The notes: generated by a model from the letters alone, not told the origin. Numbered from the stretch's first letter, positions 43,323 to 55,480 are shown. The stretch is DNA of 64,000 nucleotides from Macrostomum hystrix (GCA_950097015.1 CATNEN010000038.1:20558001-20622000), one strand, 5' to 3'. Numbers and translations are program-made.

Positions 43323-46300
43323 TTAGCCTAGCCGTTCAAATAAGCCTCGCTTTGTCAAGCCCTCAGTCAGGGCTTCGTAGAATTCCACCTGCTCATCTCG
43401 GCGCAACGAATACACCTGCCTGAGTAGATGCTGCGGACTTGAGCCCCTGAAATGGATGAGAGAGGGTTTCTGATTAAACCTGAGGATCAGGGAGGGTTTC
43501 TGATTAAACCTGAGGATCAGGGAGGGTTTCTGATTAAACCTGAGGATCAGAGAGGGTTTCTGACTAAACCTGAGGATCAGGGAGTGTTTCTGATTAAACC
43601 TGAGGATCAGGGATGGTTTCTGATCAAACCTGAGGATCAGGGACGATTTCAAATTTAACGTGAAATCCAAAAGGGCTTCTGCTCAAACTTCTGCTAAAAT
43701 TTTATCATATCTGAGAATTAGCTTAACCGAGAATATTTTTAGCTAGAAATCGTCGTAAGGATTTTACACAGTTTCGGTTTGAACCAGAGGATCTAGGAAG
43801 ACAGATTGAAACTGGTGTATTTCAAACACAAATGATCGGCTCACATTATGAAAGTCTGGAAGTAGACATAGACAAAGATGCCCATAATGATTTGGCAGTC
43901 GAATCTGTCCATCACGCCACCGTGTCCAGGAATAGCGTTGCTGAAGTCTTTGATCTTGAAAGCCCGTTTAAAACCCGAAGCAAAAAAACCGCCAAAAGGA
44001 GCAACAATAGAGGCAAATGTGGCCATGCAAATGCTGTGCCAATGGAACTGGTACCAGGGCAAAGACGACAGCAGGCCCTGCGAACAGAGAAACACAGAAT
44101 TGTATGCGGATGACAACAGAAACTGCTGCGATCCAATAGCTGTACTCCTGCTGCGATTCTAGCTGTACTCCTATGGCGATTCTAGCTGTACTCCTTGCTG
44201 CGATTCTAGCTGTACTCCTATGGCGATTCTAGCTGTACTCCTTGCTGCGATTCTAGCTGTACTCCTATGGCGATTCTAGCTGTACTCCTTGCTGCGATTT
44301 TAGCTGTACTCCTGCTGCGATTTTAGCTGTACTCCTGCTGCGATTCTAGCTATACACCTGCTTCGATTCTAGCTATAATTCTGCTGCGATTCTAGCTATA
44401 CACCTGCTGCGATTCTAACTGTACTCCTGCTGCGATTCTAGCTATACACCTGCTGCGATTCTAGCTATAATTCTGCTGCGATACTAGCTATACACCTGCT
44501 GCGATTCTAGCTATAATTCTGCTGCGATCCTAGCTATACACCTGCTGCGATTCTAGCTATGATCACAAAATGTAAATTTTTACCGTTTTTTTGTGAAAAG
44601 TTTGTAAAAAAATAGCAAAAAGAGCTCCGATTTTAGAATCTTAAATTACAAAAAAAGTTTTATGTTTTTGCTTAACAATGGCTTTAGTAGTGATGTTATG
44701 CAAGTTAGCAAAGCTATAACAAATCTAAGTACACCGAGTTAGGGTATTTATAGTTAGAAAATAGCTTTTAGTCTATATGAAACAAAAAGGCTTTTCGATT
44801 TGACAAACAAAAATAGATACCTCAATACCAAGCCAGGAACCCAAGTCGTCAACCTGAAAGTACGCATAGAGATTCACCTTAAATGTTTTTAAAAGTAAAC
44901 TGTCAGGGAAGGAATCCCCCCCGACAATTTTTTGTGTTGCACATCACCCCCAAACTCAAGAACACGGGCCAAATTTTTGTTGCACATCTTCTGAAACAAG
45001 AATCAAGCCGCCAGCTCTTCAGAACGTCAAGATATTCAATGGTTCTGGACAAAGGTCGGATTTTCCCCATAGGAGCTAGTGCATTACATGCACCCCTATA
45101 CACGAATTAGCACTGCGCGTCAGTGCGCCCTTGCCAGGCCTTCAAAATGTATCAGCATGTCACCCGAGTGTGCCTGCATCATCTCCGTCTTCGGTGGTCA
45201 CCTACCTTTATCTAGACAGACCGCTGGACCTTCAAGGGCTGCAACGTGTGGAACTAAGCTACTATGGACACCCTGACGCGAATTTCTCAAATTTGATTGC
45301 TCAAGCCAAAATATTAGGCGCAGCTCAACCACAGTACGCCAATCAGTCACCACTCAACGCTGTTAGCATTCAGGCGGCAAAATGGCTAGGTAGTCCAACT
45401 GTTGAACACGTAATTCTTATTACTACTGCTTAAGACTAAATACTCACCAGATTATCAGCGAATGGCAGACTAAATTTAACCGGTTGAAACACCTGATGAC
45501 GCGAGCAATTACTACTCAGGGTGTTGCTAAACTCATCGTATTCAACTGGACAGACCATTGAGTCGAATTGCAGCAGAAAATGTCCGAGCAGTAGGCCAAA
45601 CACTATGGTTGAAAATCCGCCGCCTAGGAAGCCCTCCCAGGTCTTCTTCGGCGACAGTTTAATCAGGGGCGTCCGGCCAAAGAAGAAGCCGAATATGTAA
45701 GCTGCCATATCGTTGCAGATAATCATAGCGCATGGCAGAAGTACCCTGGTGGATTCGTGGAGTGAGTTGTCTATGGAACAGACTGCTTACAGATATGAGT
45801 TGTCTATGGAACAGACTGCTGACAGATTGAGTTGTCTATGGAACAGACTGCAGACAGATATGAGTTGTCTATGGAACTGACTGCAGACAGATATGAGTTG
45901 TATATGGGACAGAGTGTTGACATATGAGATGGGATATTAACAGACTACCGACATATATTAGTTGTCTATGGAACAGACTGCAGACAGATATGAGTTGTCT
46001 ATGGAACAGACTGCTGACAGATATGAGTTGTCTATGGAACAGACTGCAGACAGATATGAGTTGTCTATGGAACAGACTGCTGACAGATATGAGTTGTCTA
46101 TGGAACAGACTGCTGACAGATATGAGTTGTCTATGGAACAGACTGCAGACAGATATGAGTTGTCTATGGAACAGACTGCAGACAGATATGAGTTGTCTAT
46201 GGAACAGACTGCAGACAGATATGAGTTGTCTATGGAACAGACTGCAGACAGATATGAGTTGTCTATGGAACAGACTGCTGACAGATATGAGTTGTCTATG

Positions 46301-49220
46301 GAACAGACTGCTGACAGATATGAGTTGTCTATGGAACAGACTGCTGACAGATATGAGTTGTATATGGGACAGACTGCAGACAGATATGAGTTGTATATGG
46401 GACAGAGTGTTGACATATGAGATGGGATATTAACAGACTGCCGACATATATGAGTTGTCTATGGAACAGACTGCAGACAGATATGAGTTGTCTATGGAAC
46501 AGACTGCTGACAGATATGAGTTGTCTATGGAACAGACTGCTGACAGATATGAGTTGTCTATGGAACAGACTTCTGACAGATATGAGTTGTATATGGGACA
46601 GACTGCAGACAGATATGAGTTGTATATGGGACAGAGTGTTGACATATGAGATGGGATATTAACAGACTGCCGACATATATGAGTTGTCTATGGAACAGAC
46701 TGCAGACAGATATGAGTTGTCTATGAAACAGACTGCTGACAGATATGAGTTGTCTATGGAACAGACTGCTGACAGATATGAGTTGTATATGGGACAGACT
46801 GCAGACAGATATGAGTTGTATATGGGACAGAGTGTTGACATATGAGATGGGATATTGTCAGACTGCCGACATATATGAGTTGTCTATGGAACAGACTGCA
46901 GACAGATATGAGTTGTCTATGGAACAGACTGCTGACAGATATGAGTTGTCTATGGAACAGACTGCTGACAGATATGAGTTGTCTATGGAACAGACTGCAG
47001 ACAGATATGAGTTGTATATGGGACAGAGTGTTGACATATGAGATGGGATATTAACAGACTGCCGACATATATGAGTTGTCTATGGAACAGACTGCAGACA
47101 GATATGAGTTGTCTATGAAACAGACTGCAGACAGATATGAGTTTTCTATGGAACAGACTGCAGACAGATATGAGTTGTATATGGGACAGAGTGTTGACAT
47201 ATGAGATGGGATATTAACAGACTACCGACATATATTAGTTGTCTATGGAACAGACTGCAGACAGATATGAGTTGTCTATTGAACAGACTGCTCACATATA
47301 TGAGCTGTCTATGGAACAGACTGCTGGCAGACATGAGTTGTCTATGAGATTGGATACAAACAAACTGCTGACAGACTCATAAGCAAGACTCACCAGATTA
47401 CCCCATCAAAGACGTTGCGTATCATTAGATGCGAAGATGTTATCAAAAACAACAGCGCCATGTGGGTCCAGCCAAACTTTATTAAAAAATGGACGGTTTT
47501 GTTATAATTAGACAAATTAACAATCAAGTTTTATAAATTAAATATAACAAATCAATAAATCATAATTAAGCAATTTAAACACATCTCACCAATATGAACT
47601 GATGCAGGTAGTGCTTTTTAACTAGGCTGACAACAAACCCAACGATTCCACCGCAGTAGAGCGAGAATGATATCAGGCGGTGATAGGTTAGAAGCGGCTG
47701 CATAAATTGCTGCAAGATAATCGATAGATTATGGTAGATAAAGGAGTAGAATGGATTGCTAATCTATCCCTGTAGATAAAGGAGTAGAATGGATTTCTAA
47801 TCTATCCCAGTAGATAAAGGAGTAGAATGGATTTCTAATCTATCCCGGTAGATAAAGGAGTAGAATGGATTTCTAATCTATCCCAGTAGATAAAGGAGTA
47901 GAATGGATTTCTAATCTATCCCTGTAGATAAAGGAGTAGAATGGATATCTAATCTATCCCAGTAGATAAAGGAGTAGAATGGATTTCTAATCTATCCTCA
48001 GTAGATAAAGGAGTAGAATGGATTGCTAATCTATCCCAGTAGATAAAGGAGTAGAATGGATTTCTAATCTATCCCAGTAGATAAAGGAGTAGAATGGATT
48101 GCTAATCTATCCCAGTAGATAAAGGAGTAGAATGGATTTCTAATCTATCCCAGTAGATAAAGGAGTAGAATGGATTTCTAATCTATCCCTGTAGATAAAG
48201 GAGTAGAATGGATATCTAATCTATCCCTGTAGATAAAGGAGTAGAATGGATATCTAATCTATCCCTGTAGATAAAGGAGTAGAATGGATATCTAATCTAT
48301 CCCAGTAGATAAAGGAGTAGAATGGATATCTAATCTATCCCAGTAGATAAAGGAGTAGAATAAGTTGCTAATCTATCCCAGTAGATAAAGGAGTAGAATA
48401 AGTTGCTAATCTATCCCAGTAGATAAAGGAGTAGAATAAGTTGCTAATCTATCCCAGTAGATAAAGGAGTAGAATAAGTTGCTAATCTATCCCAGTAGAT
48501 AAAGGAGTAGAATAAGTTGCTAATCTATCCCAGTAGATAAAGGAGTAGAATAAGTTGCTAATCTATCCCAGTAGATAAAGGAGTAGAATAAGTTGCTAAT
48601 CTAGCCAATCAAAGGCCATACTCACCTCTCTCTGGAGCAGAATTCTGAACTGATCGATCATGCTCTCTCCAAAGAAAAAATAGTTAGAAGCGAACAGAAA
48701 GTACCAGCTGAGTGTGCGAAACCAGGGCAGGTCATGGCTTCTATAGACAATGTGGCCAATGCAGATGATCTCGCGGAAGCACAACATTTGTAGGACCAAG
48801 ATCTGCAAGTGAATGTTTTGTCTTTCGTGCATGCTTCGTGCATACATTATAAATACTTTGCACACAGCTTACCAAGCCGACAATGGCTAGAGGACCCGAG
48901 TAAATGATTAAGCAGAATGAGCCAATCATAATAAAGCTCATTATGGTGCGAATCACCCAGTTTTGCCAGCGAGGCGACAGTGGAGCCAGCACTCGCTGCA
49001 GCAGGTTGGGCGGAGATGCAGAAGGTCCACTGTCACTAGCTGCAGCGGTTGAAGACATTGAACTAGCTGGCGACTTTGCAGTCTTGTCAGACATTGCTGT
49101 CTTGTCAGACATTGCTGTCTTGTCAGACATTGCTGTCTTGTCAGACATTGCTGTCTTGTCAGACATTGCTGTCTTGTCAGACATTGCTGTCTTGTCAGGC
49201 ATTGCTGTCTTGTCAGACAT
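43323..49220 (-). CDS. CDS2: Phosphatidate cytidylyltransferase (CDP-diacylglycerol synthase), 8 exons
   Basis: Exons: 48873-49220, 48626-48802, 47590-47709, 47394-47476, 45448-45745, 44821-44853, 43845-44077, 43323-43446. All phases agree, giving 471 aa (human CDS1/CDS2 are 461/445 aa). The enzyme makes CDP-diacylglycerol from phosphatidate and CTP in the ER membrane, feeding phosphatidylinositol synthesis. Diagnostic segments are [81 protein letters not shown], and the family signature [18 protein letters not shown] at about 394-411. The N-terminus is an eight-fold MSDKTA repeat before the first conserved region. ATG at 49218-49220 is the first in frame after an acceptor-like ttacag at about 49259, implying a 5' UTR exon or spliced leader. 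The CDS1 versus CDS2 label is arbitrary. Introns carry private minisatellites. Confidence 0.92.
43450..43652. repeat. 30-bp minisatellite in last cytidylyltransferase intron
   Basis: About 6-7 copies of a 30-bp unit (tgattaaacctgaggatcag plus ggagggtttc), beginning within about 10 bp of the last-exon acceptor (43447). On the sense strand each unit reads ctgatcctcaggttta, containing CAG|GTTTA, which resembles joined acceptor and donor sites. Confidence 0.92.
44135..44565. repeat. 23/24-bp minisatellite, cytidylyltransferase intron 6
   Basis: About 18 copies of ctgctgcgattctagctgta plus ctc. The left block alternates ctcctatgg with ctccttgctg; the right block alternates cacctgctg with attctgctg. 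Confidence 0.93.
44821..44853 (-). other. 33-nt microexon of the cytidylyltransferase gene
   Basis: Encodes [11 protein letters not shown] between a tactttcag acceptor and a GTATCT donor. It is in phase 0 on both sides and exactly fills the gap between ADNL and [12 protein letters not shown] relative to human CDS1/CDS2. It is too short to stand out as an open frame. Confidence 0.8.
44905..45432 (+). mobile_element. Interspersed repeat, family shared with 15935-16425
   Basis: Second copy of the family described at 15935. It lies antisense in cytidylyltransferase intron 5, ending only about 15 bp from the exon donor at 45447. It ends in cacgtaattcttattactactgct. A short open frame across it has no recognised homology. 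Confidence 0.65.
45765..47380. repeat. 33-bp minisatellite with higher-order structure, cytidylyltransferase intron 4
   Basis: About 47 copies of a 33-bp unit (gacagatatgagttgtctat plus ggaacagactgct). A distinctive block (tatatgggacagagtgttga, catatgagatgggatattaa) recurs near 45900, 46395, 46630, 46825, 47020 and 47185, dividing the array into larger unequal repeats. It fills the intron from 20 bp inside the acceptor side to about 15 bp from the donor. Confidence 0.96.
47735..48602. repeat. 38-bp minisatellite, cytidylyltransferase intron 2
   Basis: About 23 copies of a 38-bp unit (agtagataaaggagtagaat plus ggatttctaatctatccc). The right end is homogenised to the aagttgctaa variant. It fills the intron almost completely. 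Confidence 0.96.
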
Positions 49221-49240
49221 TGCCGTCTTGTTAGAAATTG
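49082..49240 (-). repeat. Coding 18-bp minisatellite (MSDKTA repeat)
   Basis: Eight in-frame copies of an 18-bp unit encode MSDKTA in the N-terminal cytoplasmic region of the cytidylyltransferase, with one MPDKTA variant. Most copies are identical at the DNA level, so expansion is recent or homogenised. Every copy contains an ATG. Confidence 0.9.
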
Positions 49241-49809
49241 CTGACTTGTTGGACTGTAATTTATACAAAGACAAGATAATTATGTGAATATATGTATGTA
49301 CACATATGTAGTAGGGATGCTTTTATCATTTTGAAAAAGTCAAATTCGTACCTATGCTATTTGTTTAAATGTGCTAAATATTTTTTATGCAAAATATTCT
49401 AAATATTCTGTCTAATTCATTCACTTTAACAAACATTTTTGTGTATATAAATGAGTTTTATGTCTAGATCTAGTTAGTAGTTACTACTATAAAAGCTTAG
49501 TGTATTTTTGGTCTTGGGTAATAAGTTTAGAAACAAAACTTGTCTTAATTTACTTTTATTATACTTTTTAGACCAAAGTAATGTGTACTTTTAAACTATC
49601 TCTTAAAAGAGCTTTTTTACTCCAATTCTTTCTTTAAGAAATACTCTTTAAAATGATATATTCATTATAGAAATATGCAAGAAAGACATTAATAATGGGG
49701 CTTAAATTACTGGCTATACAATTAACTGTGTTCTTAAGCACAAATGGCAGACACAAAACCTTCTAGTGCTGCTGAATTATCAAACTGCACTCATTATTCC
49801 CTCTCTACA

Positions 49810-50100
49810 TCTCTCCTTCCCTGACTTTCTTTCTCTCTCACTCTTTGACTCTTTCTCTCTCTGACTCTCTCTCCCTATCTGACTCTCTCCCTCTCTGACT
49901 CTCTCTTTCTGACTCTCTCTCCCTATCTGACTCTCTCCCTATCTGACTCACTTCCTCTCTGACTCTCTCCCTATCTGACTCTTTTTCTGACTCTCTCTCC
50001 CTATCTGACTCCCTCCCTATCTGACTCACTCCCTCTCTGACTCTCTCCCTATCTGACTCACTCCCTCTCTGACTCTCTCCCTATCTGACTCTCTCCCAGA
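49810..50100. repeat. Pyrimidine-rich microsatellite-like array
   Basis: Degenerate repeats of tctctccctatctgactc and related forms, C/T-rich on the plus strand. Confidence 0.9.
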
Positions 50101-51585
50101 TGCCACAATTTCTTATTACAGATAAGCCTACATTATTCAAACTTTTTAATTAACTATAAATTACTGATTCCATATATTGGCTTTCAAAATTAAAACTAAG
50201 CTCAAAAGAAGACAGAAAACTATTTGGCAATGCTTATTGACTGACATTACAACATTTGGCTAGAAATTCCGTACTTTATTGGATAATGTACATGTACTTT
50301 TTTACTTTGACAATTAACAATAAGGATATAAAATTATGTATAGTAGCTATGTTGGTTAATAAGTATGTTTTTAAAGGGCCAATTATCCTAACTAGATAAA
50401 AATTATAACATTCATAGACATTAGCATTGAACATATAAGATAATTAGTTTTTGTTTTTAAAGAGGCTGAAGAATCCCACTCAATGCATAGAATTAGCTGC
50501 TCATTCTAAAAAAATACCACTATAGGCTGCCTTGGCATAGCTCACTAGTGGCTAGTGCAAATATATTTGAACTTTGTGAAGATCTTAACTATTATATCGC
50601 TTATCATAATTTAATAATTTCACTGGAATACTGCAAAACTATATTTAAGATTCAGTGCAAAGTGCAAAGGATGGCTGTAGGCACAAAGCCGCACAACATA
50701 CAGTCTTTGAGTACTGCACTTCTAGCTATAATCATATAAAAATGATTAAGCTCTGAGAAGGTAGAGTTATGGAAATCTGCTCTAAATTTATTGAAATTTT
50801 GGGTAAACATGTCAGCAAAAACTTATTGGCAAATGTAAAGGTTCTTTAGCTAAAATTGCATATGTTAAAATAGCTAATTAGGTAATAAAAAATACCAAGC
50901 TAATTTTCATTTGTTACTCACAAGTTTCACACTAAATAATAGACCCAAACTAACTTATCCTATTTATCTTAGGCTTTTTGCATGCATGCATGTTAGGCCT
51001 ATAGTCACACTGACCTACTCACACTATGCTATCACTAAAAATGGTTCAGTGAAGCTAAGGCTGCAGTGATGAATTTTTTAACGTGCAGCAATGTGAAGCA
51101 CTGATGGAGATGTGCACTGTGCAAGTCAATTAAATCATTTTTGGTGCATTTATAAAAAAACTGCGCATTTATGTCATACTCAAAATAGTCTAACTGGTTA
51201 AGCAGCTAGGCTTATTGTCATAGACACGCTAAAAATGATCTATCCAGTTAAAGTTGAGTAAAAATAGTTAAATACTTTTATTTACATTCCCTTCAAATCT
51301 AATAAAATTCTTTGATTGAAACGTAAACAATAAGTCGTTTATTGTTTTGGCACGGAAATCGTCTGAATGTTTTAAAAAAGAGTAGCATTCTTAAAAACGA
51401 AACTGAATAAAAAGTTCATTTGATCGTTGTCAAGCAGGTTAAAACAAATTATTGTAATGCTGTACAGGAAGAAGCAGATTTTTATCCCTTTATTAAACAA
51501 GAAACGAATAATTAATATGTGATAATTTTATTGATTAAATTGATATTTAAAATAAGTAAATAAACTTATATTTACAATTCATTAC
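50101..51585. other. AT-rich intergenic spacer
   Basis: No gene or element recognised. The short open frames have no coding character that I can support. Confidence 0.4.
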
Positions 51586-51587
51586 AG

Positions 51588-51893
51588 ATGCTTTTTACGA
51601 CAGCAATCAGAAGAGTTTTATTCACAAGTATTGGTCTTGGCAGAGCGCTACTGAGAGCGGCTTTCGGCCAAGGACCAAAGCAGTGGTTACATTTTAGTAT
51701 TTTGTGCCGACTACGACAAATAATAGAGATATTTGCCTATTTATATTTAGAGATATTCATGCATGAGCGAATTTGGATCCCTGCTCTATATTCTAGAGGA
51801 CACGATCGCGGGCGACTGCATGCAGCACTACCTAATTATTACGACCAAGGACTACTAAACTGCACTATTAATGTGTCATTTAGTAGTCCTTGA
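51588..51893 (+). CDS. Hypothetical 101-aa open frame, doubtful
   Basis: An ATG lies exactly after an acceptor-like attcattacag (51587), followed by 101 codons with a basic, hydrophobic start (MLFTTAIRRVLFTSIGLGRA). I recognise no family. The 3' end runs into a perfect 14-bp hairpin and abuts a SINE, which argues that at least the C-terminus is repeat-derived. It could be a first coding exon after a spliced leader, or chance. Confidence 0.2.
   Translation: MLFTTAIRRVLFTSIGLGRALLRAAFGQGPKQWLHFSILCRLRQIIEIFAYLYLEIFMHERIWIPALYSRGHDRGRLHAALPNYYDQGLLNCTINVSFSSP
51846..51892. repeat. Perfect 14-bp inverted repeat (hairpin)
   Basis: caaggactactaaa at 51846-51859 and its exact complement tttagtagtccttg at 51879-51892, with a 19-nt loop. 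It lies immediately before a SINE. It could be a terminal structure of an element or a structured RNA. Confidence 0.6.
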
Positions 51894-51894
51894 T

Positions 51895-52190
51895 TACGAC
51901 TTTGCTCCTTTTTCCGAACGCGTAAGCTGGCATACGCGCATAAACAGTTGTGTAAATCTGACCTGACTTTCTCGATCGTTGTCTGCAGTCAGTGAACGCA
52001 CTACACTTTCACTTTGTGTAGGAGGTTGGCCCTCAATGGCTTAACTTGCACCGCGACAAGCCTCCAAGCCTTTTTAGCGACTGCGCCCAAAATGAATGTT
52101 GCCTCGCCGCGGAATCGAGCTCACGGACCTCGTCGCTGAATCGAGCTCACGGACCTTTAGTACAAGAGGCAAATGAGTTAGAGACCGTGC
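51895..52190 (-). mobile_element. tRNA-derived SINE, minus orientation
   Basis: Same family as 12895-13265 (ctgactttctcgatcgttgt; ggccctcaatgg; gcaccgcgacaagcctccaagcc; gcctcgccgcggaatcgagctca). A segment around cggaatcgagctcacggacct is duplicated in tandem inside the copy. Confidence 0.75.
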
Positions 52191-52199
52191 TGATCAGCT

Positions 52200-54100
52200 A
52201 CTCATACCCATGTAATTGTCTTTCTACAATCTCCATTTGTTGTCGATGTTGACATCTGTAGGAATTTTTCATTTCCGAATGTGTTGACATGTTTATCAAA
52301 CGTTTACAATTTACTTTTGTAATGACAATCTAGCCATACAAATGATACGGAATTCATGTAATGTAAGGACGCTTGAAGTGTAGTGCGTAAACTATTATTT
52401 CAAAATATAATACGTGAGCTATACTTGTTGCCATCTGCAGTACTATACGTAAAATGCTTATTTTAGGACTACGTCCAGAACTTGTGTACAACTATACTAA
52501 CGCCATATATGTATTCTGTGTCCTGCATGGATCCAAAGGTAAAGCTTTAATTAGGCCATACAGCTGCTAGGCTAACTTAAAAAAGTTTATGATTTCACAA
52601 AAACTGCATAACGTAACAAAATTGCTCATTTTTGAGAGATTACACGCAGATATAGAAGATCGGCATGGATGAGAACATGAACAGAAAATGAACATTCAGT
52701 AAATGTAAACTTAACGCATTAAAACATGACATAATATTTGACATGATTCATATGCAAGAAACTACGATAACTACATAACTACGAAACTACATATATCAGA
52801 AATTAAAATGAAAACATTGGATTTTTGTAAATCTTAGAATTCAATGGTTAAAATTCCGCATCGACTCGCTTTCATGACGATGGAATTTGAGCCTGTTCGT
52901 GTTGTGCGCGTTTTCAATCCTAGCTCAGATAAATTCTTGGGATTGAAGATTTTAGACTTTTTACTTAATTTCTTCTCTGATGTGATCGAGTTTCACAAAA
53001 GCTTCGATAACATGACATGTTGATACTGTGCCTGTACACAATCTCGTACTTTTACGAGAAAAAAATGAAAAGTTCGTATAGGTCATAGGATATCAGAGTA
53101 TAGTCGCTTCAAAGAAAAAAGTAATCAGAATGTACTTAATCAGAAGCTAAATAAAAATTGTTCAATCGACCGATGCAAACTTTGAAAATCTCAAATCTCA
53201 AACTCAAAAATCTTCTTTCCCAAATCCCCTCACTCCTGAAAGTTTTAGGTGCAATGGTCACGTGTGTGTTGTGTGCGTGGGCTGCTATAGAACATTGCAA
53301 TTGTAACACGATCGCGATTTTAAGGTTTTTTATCGTTGATAATTAAATTGAACGTTATAAATTAGGTTAATTTTAATTTAATTTATAAGCTATGTTTAAT
53401 GCTAAAAAACTGCCGATAAAACGGGCAGATAATGAGATTGCTGTGCACTTTTAGTGACAAGACGCACGTAGGATGTGCGTTTATGTCCCTCTTGCGTATT
53501 AATGTCGCTCTAGTTCATAGGCTTAAGTTTAGTAGACCACATTCAAGGAATAGTTTAGTCAAACATTTTTGTCTATGGTAGGAAGCGGGGGTTTCGTCCG
53601 ATACACTTAGGCGCGCCTCGCAAAACAATCGTTGTCACGCACCGCGACGCTGATGCTTGTTGCTACCATAGAAGCGCGCGGCAATGTTTTCATTTTAGAT
53701 GTATTCGATATCAGGAAACGGCCATGTCTATGGCGAAACCTCTCATCCTACGGGGGCTCCATGCCAGTCTCACGATAAGAGCAGCGAAATATAGCTTTTG
53801 TCAGACTATCTCAGCCTGTGGGAATTCAAACTCAGCCAGCCCATCTTGTCACTGCGGTTTTTTTACTGAAGCTGCTAATTTTTACCATTGACATGCATCT
53901 TAAGACCATGCTATCTCAGCTTGGGACGAGCAATCTCAGCCAACCTATAAGTTCTATGTTATTCTGTCTATAGTTTTGTTAACATTTTTTAAACAGTCTA
54001 TTTACAAGAGAAAAACTGGGTAACAGAAAACAGAGTATGGGATGGGATATACAGAGCAAACTTTGAAAATGGCTACCAGAGACGATCAGTTAACAGGCTA
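52200..54100. other. AT-rich intergenic spacer
   Basis: No gene or structured repeat recognised up to the transposase fragment. Confidence 0.4.
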
Positions 54101-54107
54101 TTTCAGT

Positions 54108-54779
54108 TTAGTTGAAAGGTACCTCCTGGATGCATTGTGGGAAGCTACGGTTGCAGTGAATTTCCCACCTGGCTACCTTCATTGGCGTCACAACTTGCAA
54201 AGAGTCTCGGCCCACTCGCTCCAGCAGAAAAATGCGCCATTCCACGCAGGTGACTCCATCAGGTCGGCCACCAGCTTCTACCTCCACCAGTGCGGGGTCA
54301 GCGAGCTGCAGCTTGATCGAAGCCTTCACTGCACTATGAGCCATCTCACACGGGTTGAGAAACAGCGAGTAAGCGGGCAGCAGCTGAATTTCAAACTGAT
54401 GGCGGTGCTGCTCCGGCACTGTCACACCGCGATGAAAGCTTGGACCATCGCAGACTACGACGACTCTGGCGTTGCCCATTTCCGGGATGACTTGCTCCAC
54501 GAGGTCATTGATGAATTGTTGAAACCTCTCCTTTGTCTGGCCTCCTCTGAAAAACTCACTCTTCACCAACCCAAGTGCAGATGACACGGCCAGACAGATG
54601 GAAAGATTTGGACCCCTCTGTGTTGGGCAACGCCGTCTCACTGGCTGACCCCGTCGCGACCTTCCCTGTGATCTGCGCGTCCAGAGGTTGTACCCCGTCT
54701 CGTCTATATAGATTACCACCGGATCCAGTTGCAGTCCCGCCATGAATAGCGCATACTCGCGTCGCTTCTCTCTTCTCAC
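54108..54779 (-). pseudogene. 5'-truncated DDE transposase (IS630/Tc1-mariner superfamily)
   Basis: An open frame of 223 codons without a normal ATG (it begins after a stop in frame). It encodes only the catalytic DDE_3-type domain. First Asp lies in VVIYIDETGYNLW, second in VVVVCDGPSFHRG, and the Glu in LLPAYSLFLNPCE, with 33 residues between the second Asp and the Glu. Other family landmarks are PTQRGPNLSICLAVSSALG and GGQTKERFQQFINDL. The N-terminal helix-turn-helix DNA-binding part is missing upstream, where frames are interrupted. I saw no terminal inverted repeats around it. It is likely a dead fragment, or one exon of a host gene derived from such a transposase. The long plus-strand frame over the same bases is its shadow. 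Confidence 0.8.
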
Positions 54780-55470
54780 TTCTATACTCCTTTAGAATAG
54801 AAATGGTTAGTTCTGAATGTTTTTGCACTGCTTTTAAGTTTTACCAGAAACGGGTCTCTTAGGTGGTTTTTATTAGGTGGTTCACACGGCCGGGAACCCT
54901 CTGTCTGAAGTATGAGCAATTGAAAAAAAATACTTTCGGAGCACCTATCGGAAGACTTTAGACCAGCTACTTTTTTAAGCATAGTTTTCAAACCTGACTA
55001 AAGTATACGTTAACTACGGCTACGGCTACTATAATTCTACAGCTCAATATGCTTTAGAATACTCATTTACTTTCGCCTGCCCTGGTGGGGTGCACATTTT
55101 CCATTTAGTGACACCTTTGTCTTCGCGTGCTTCAATTTCAATATGCTTGAGCAATTGTTGTTGTTGCTATACGCATACCCCCAGATGCTGTACGCCTGCG
55201 TCATCGACGATTTGCTTCACAGGTTCATATGAATACTCCATTTGATAGACAATTGATTGACAATTAACTGCAGGTCAGTGTTTATCCTGACAACCAATTA
55301 ATAGCAACTGGATGAATAGACACTGAAGAGCATAACTAAACTCCATGCTCAAACCCGGCACCTTTCCTTCTCCATTGCAGTGGAGTTAAAATTGTGAAAG
55401 ACTGCCGACCAATGACGGAATGCAGGCGACCTATAGGAGATGACATTTCTCACTCATTGGCCCCTATACC
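54780..55470. other. Spacer between transposase fragment and prepropeptide gene
   Basis: No further transposase domain can be followed here. The right part presumably holds promoter sequence of the gene at 55545. Confidence 0.4.
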
Positions 55471-55474
55471 CGAC

Positions 55475-55480
55475 TATAAA
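55475..55480 (+). promoter_or_regulatory. TATA box of the prepropeptide gene
   Basis: TATAAA in cgactataaattc, 65 bp before the ATG. It is well placed for a transcription start near 55505 with a short unspliced 5' UTR. Confidence 0.6.

Noticed and set aside
45079-45433. Protein-coding exon in the 44.9-45.4 kb repeat
   Set aside because: The frame resembles only the other copy of the same interspersed repeat and has no recognised domain.
54042-54584. Plus-strand 180-codon ORF
   Set aside because: It is the antisense shadow of the transposase domain, whose catalytic motifs are on the minus strand.
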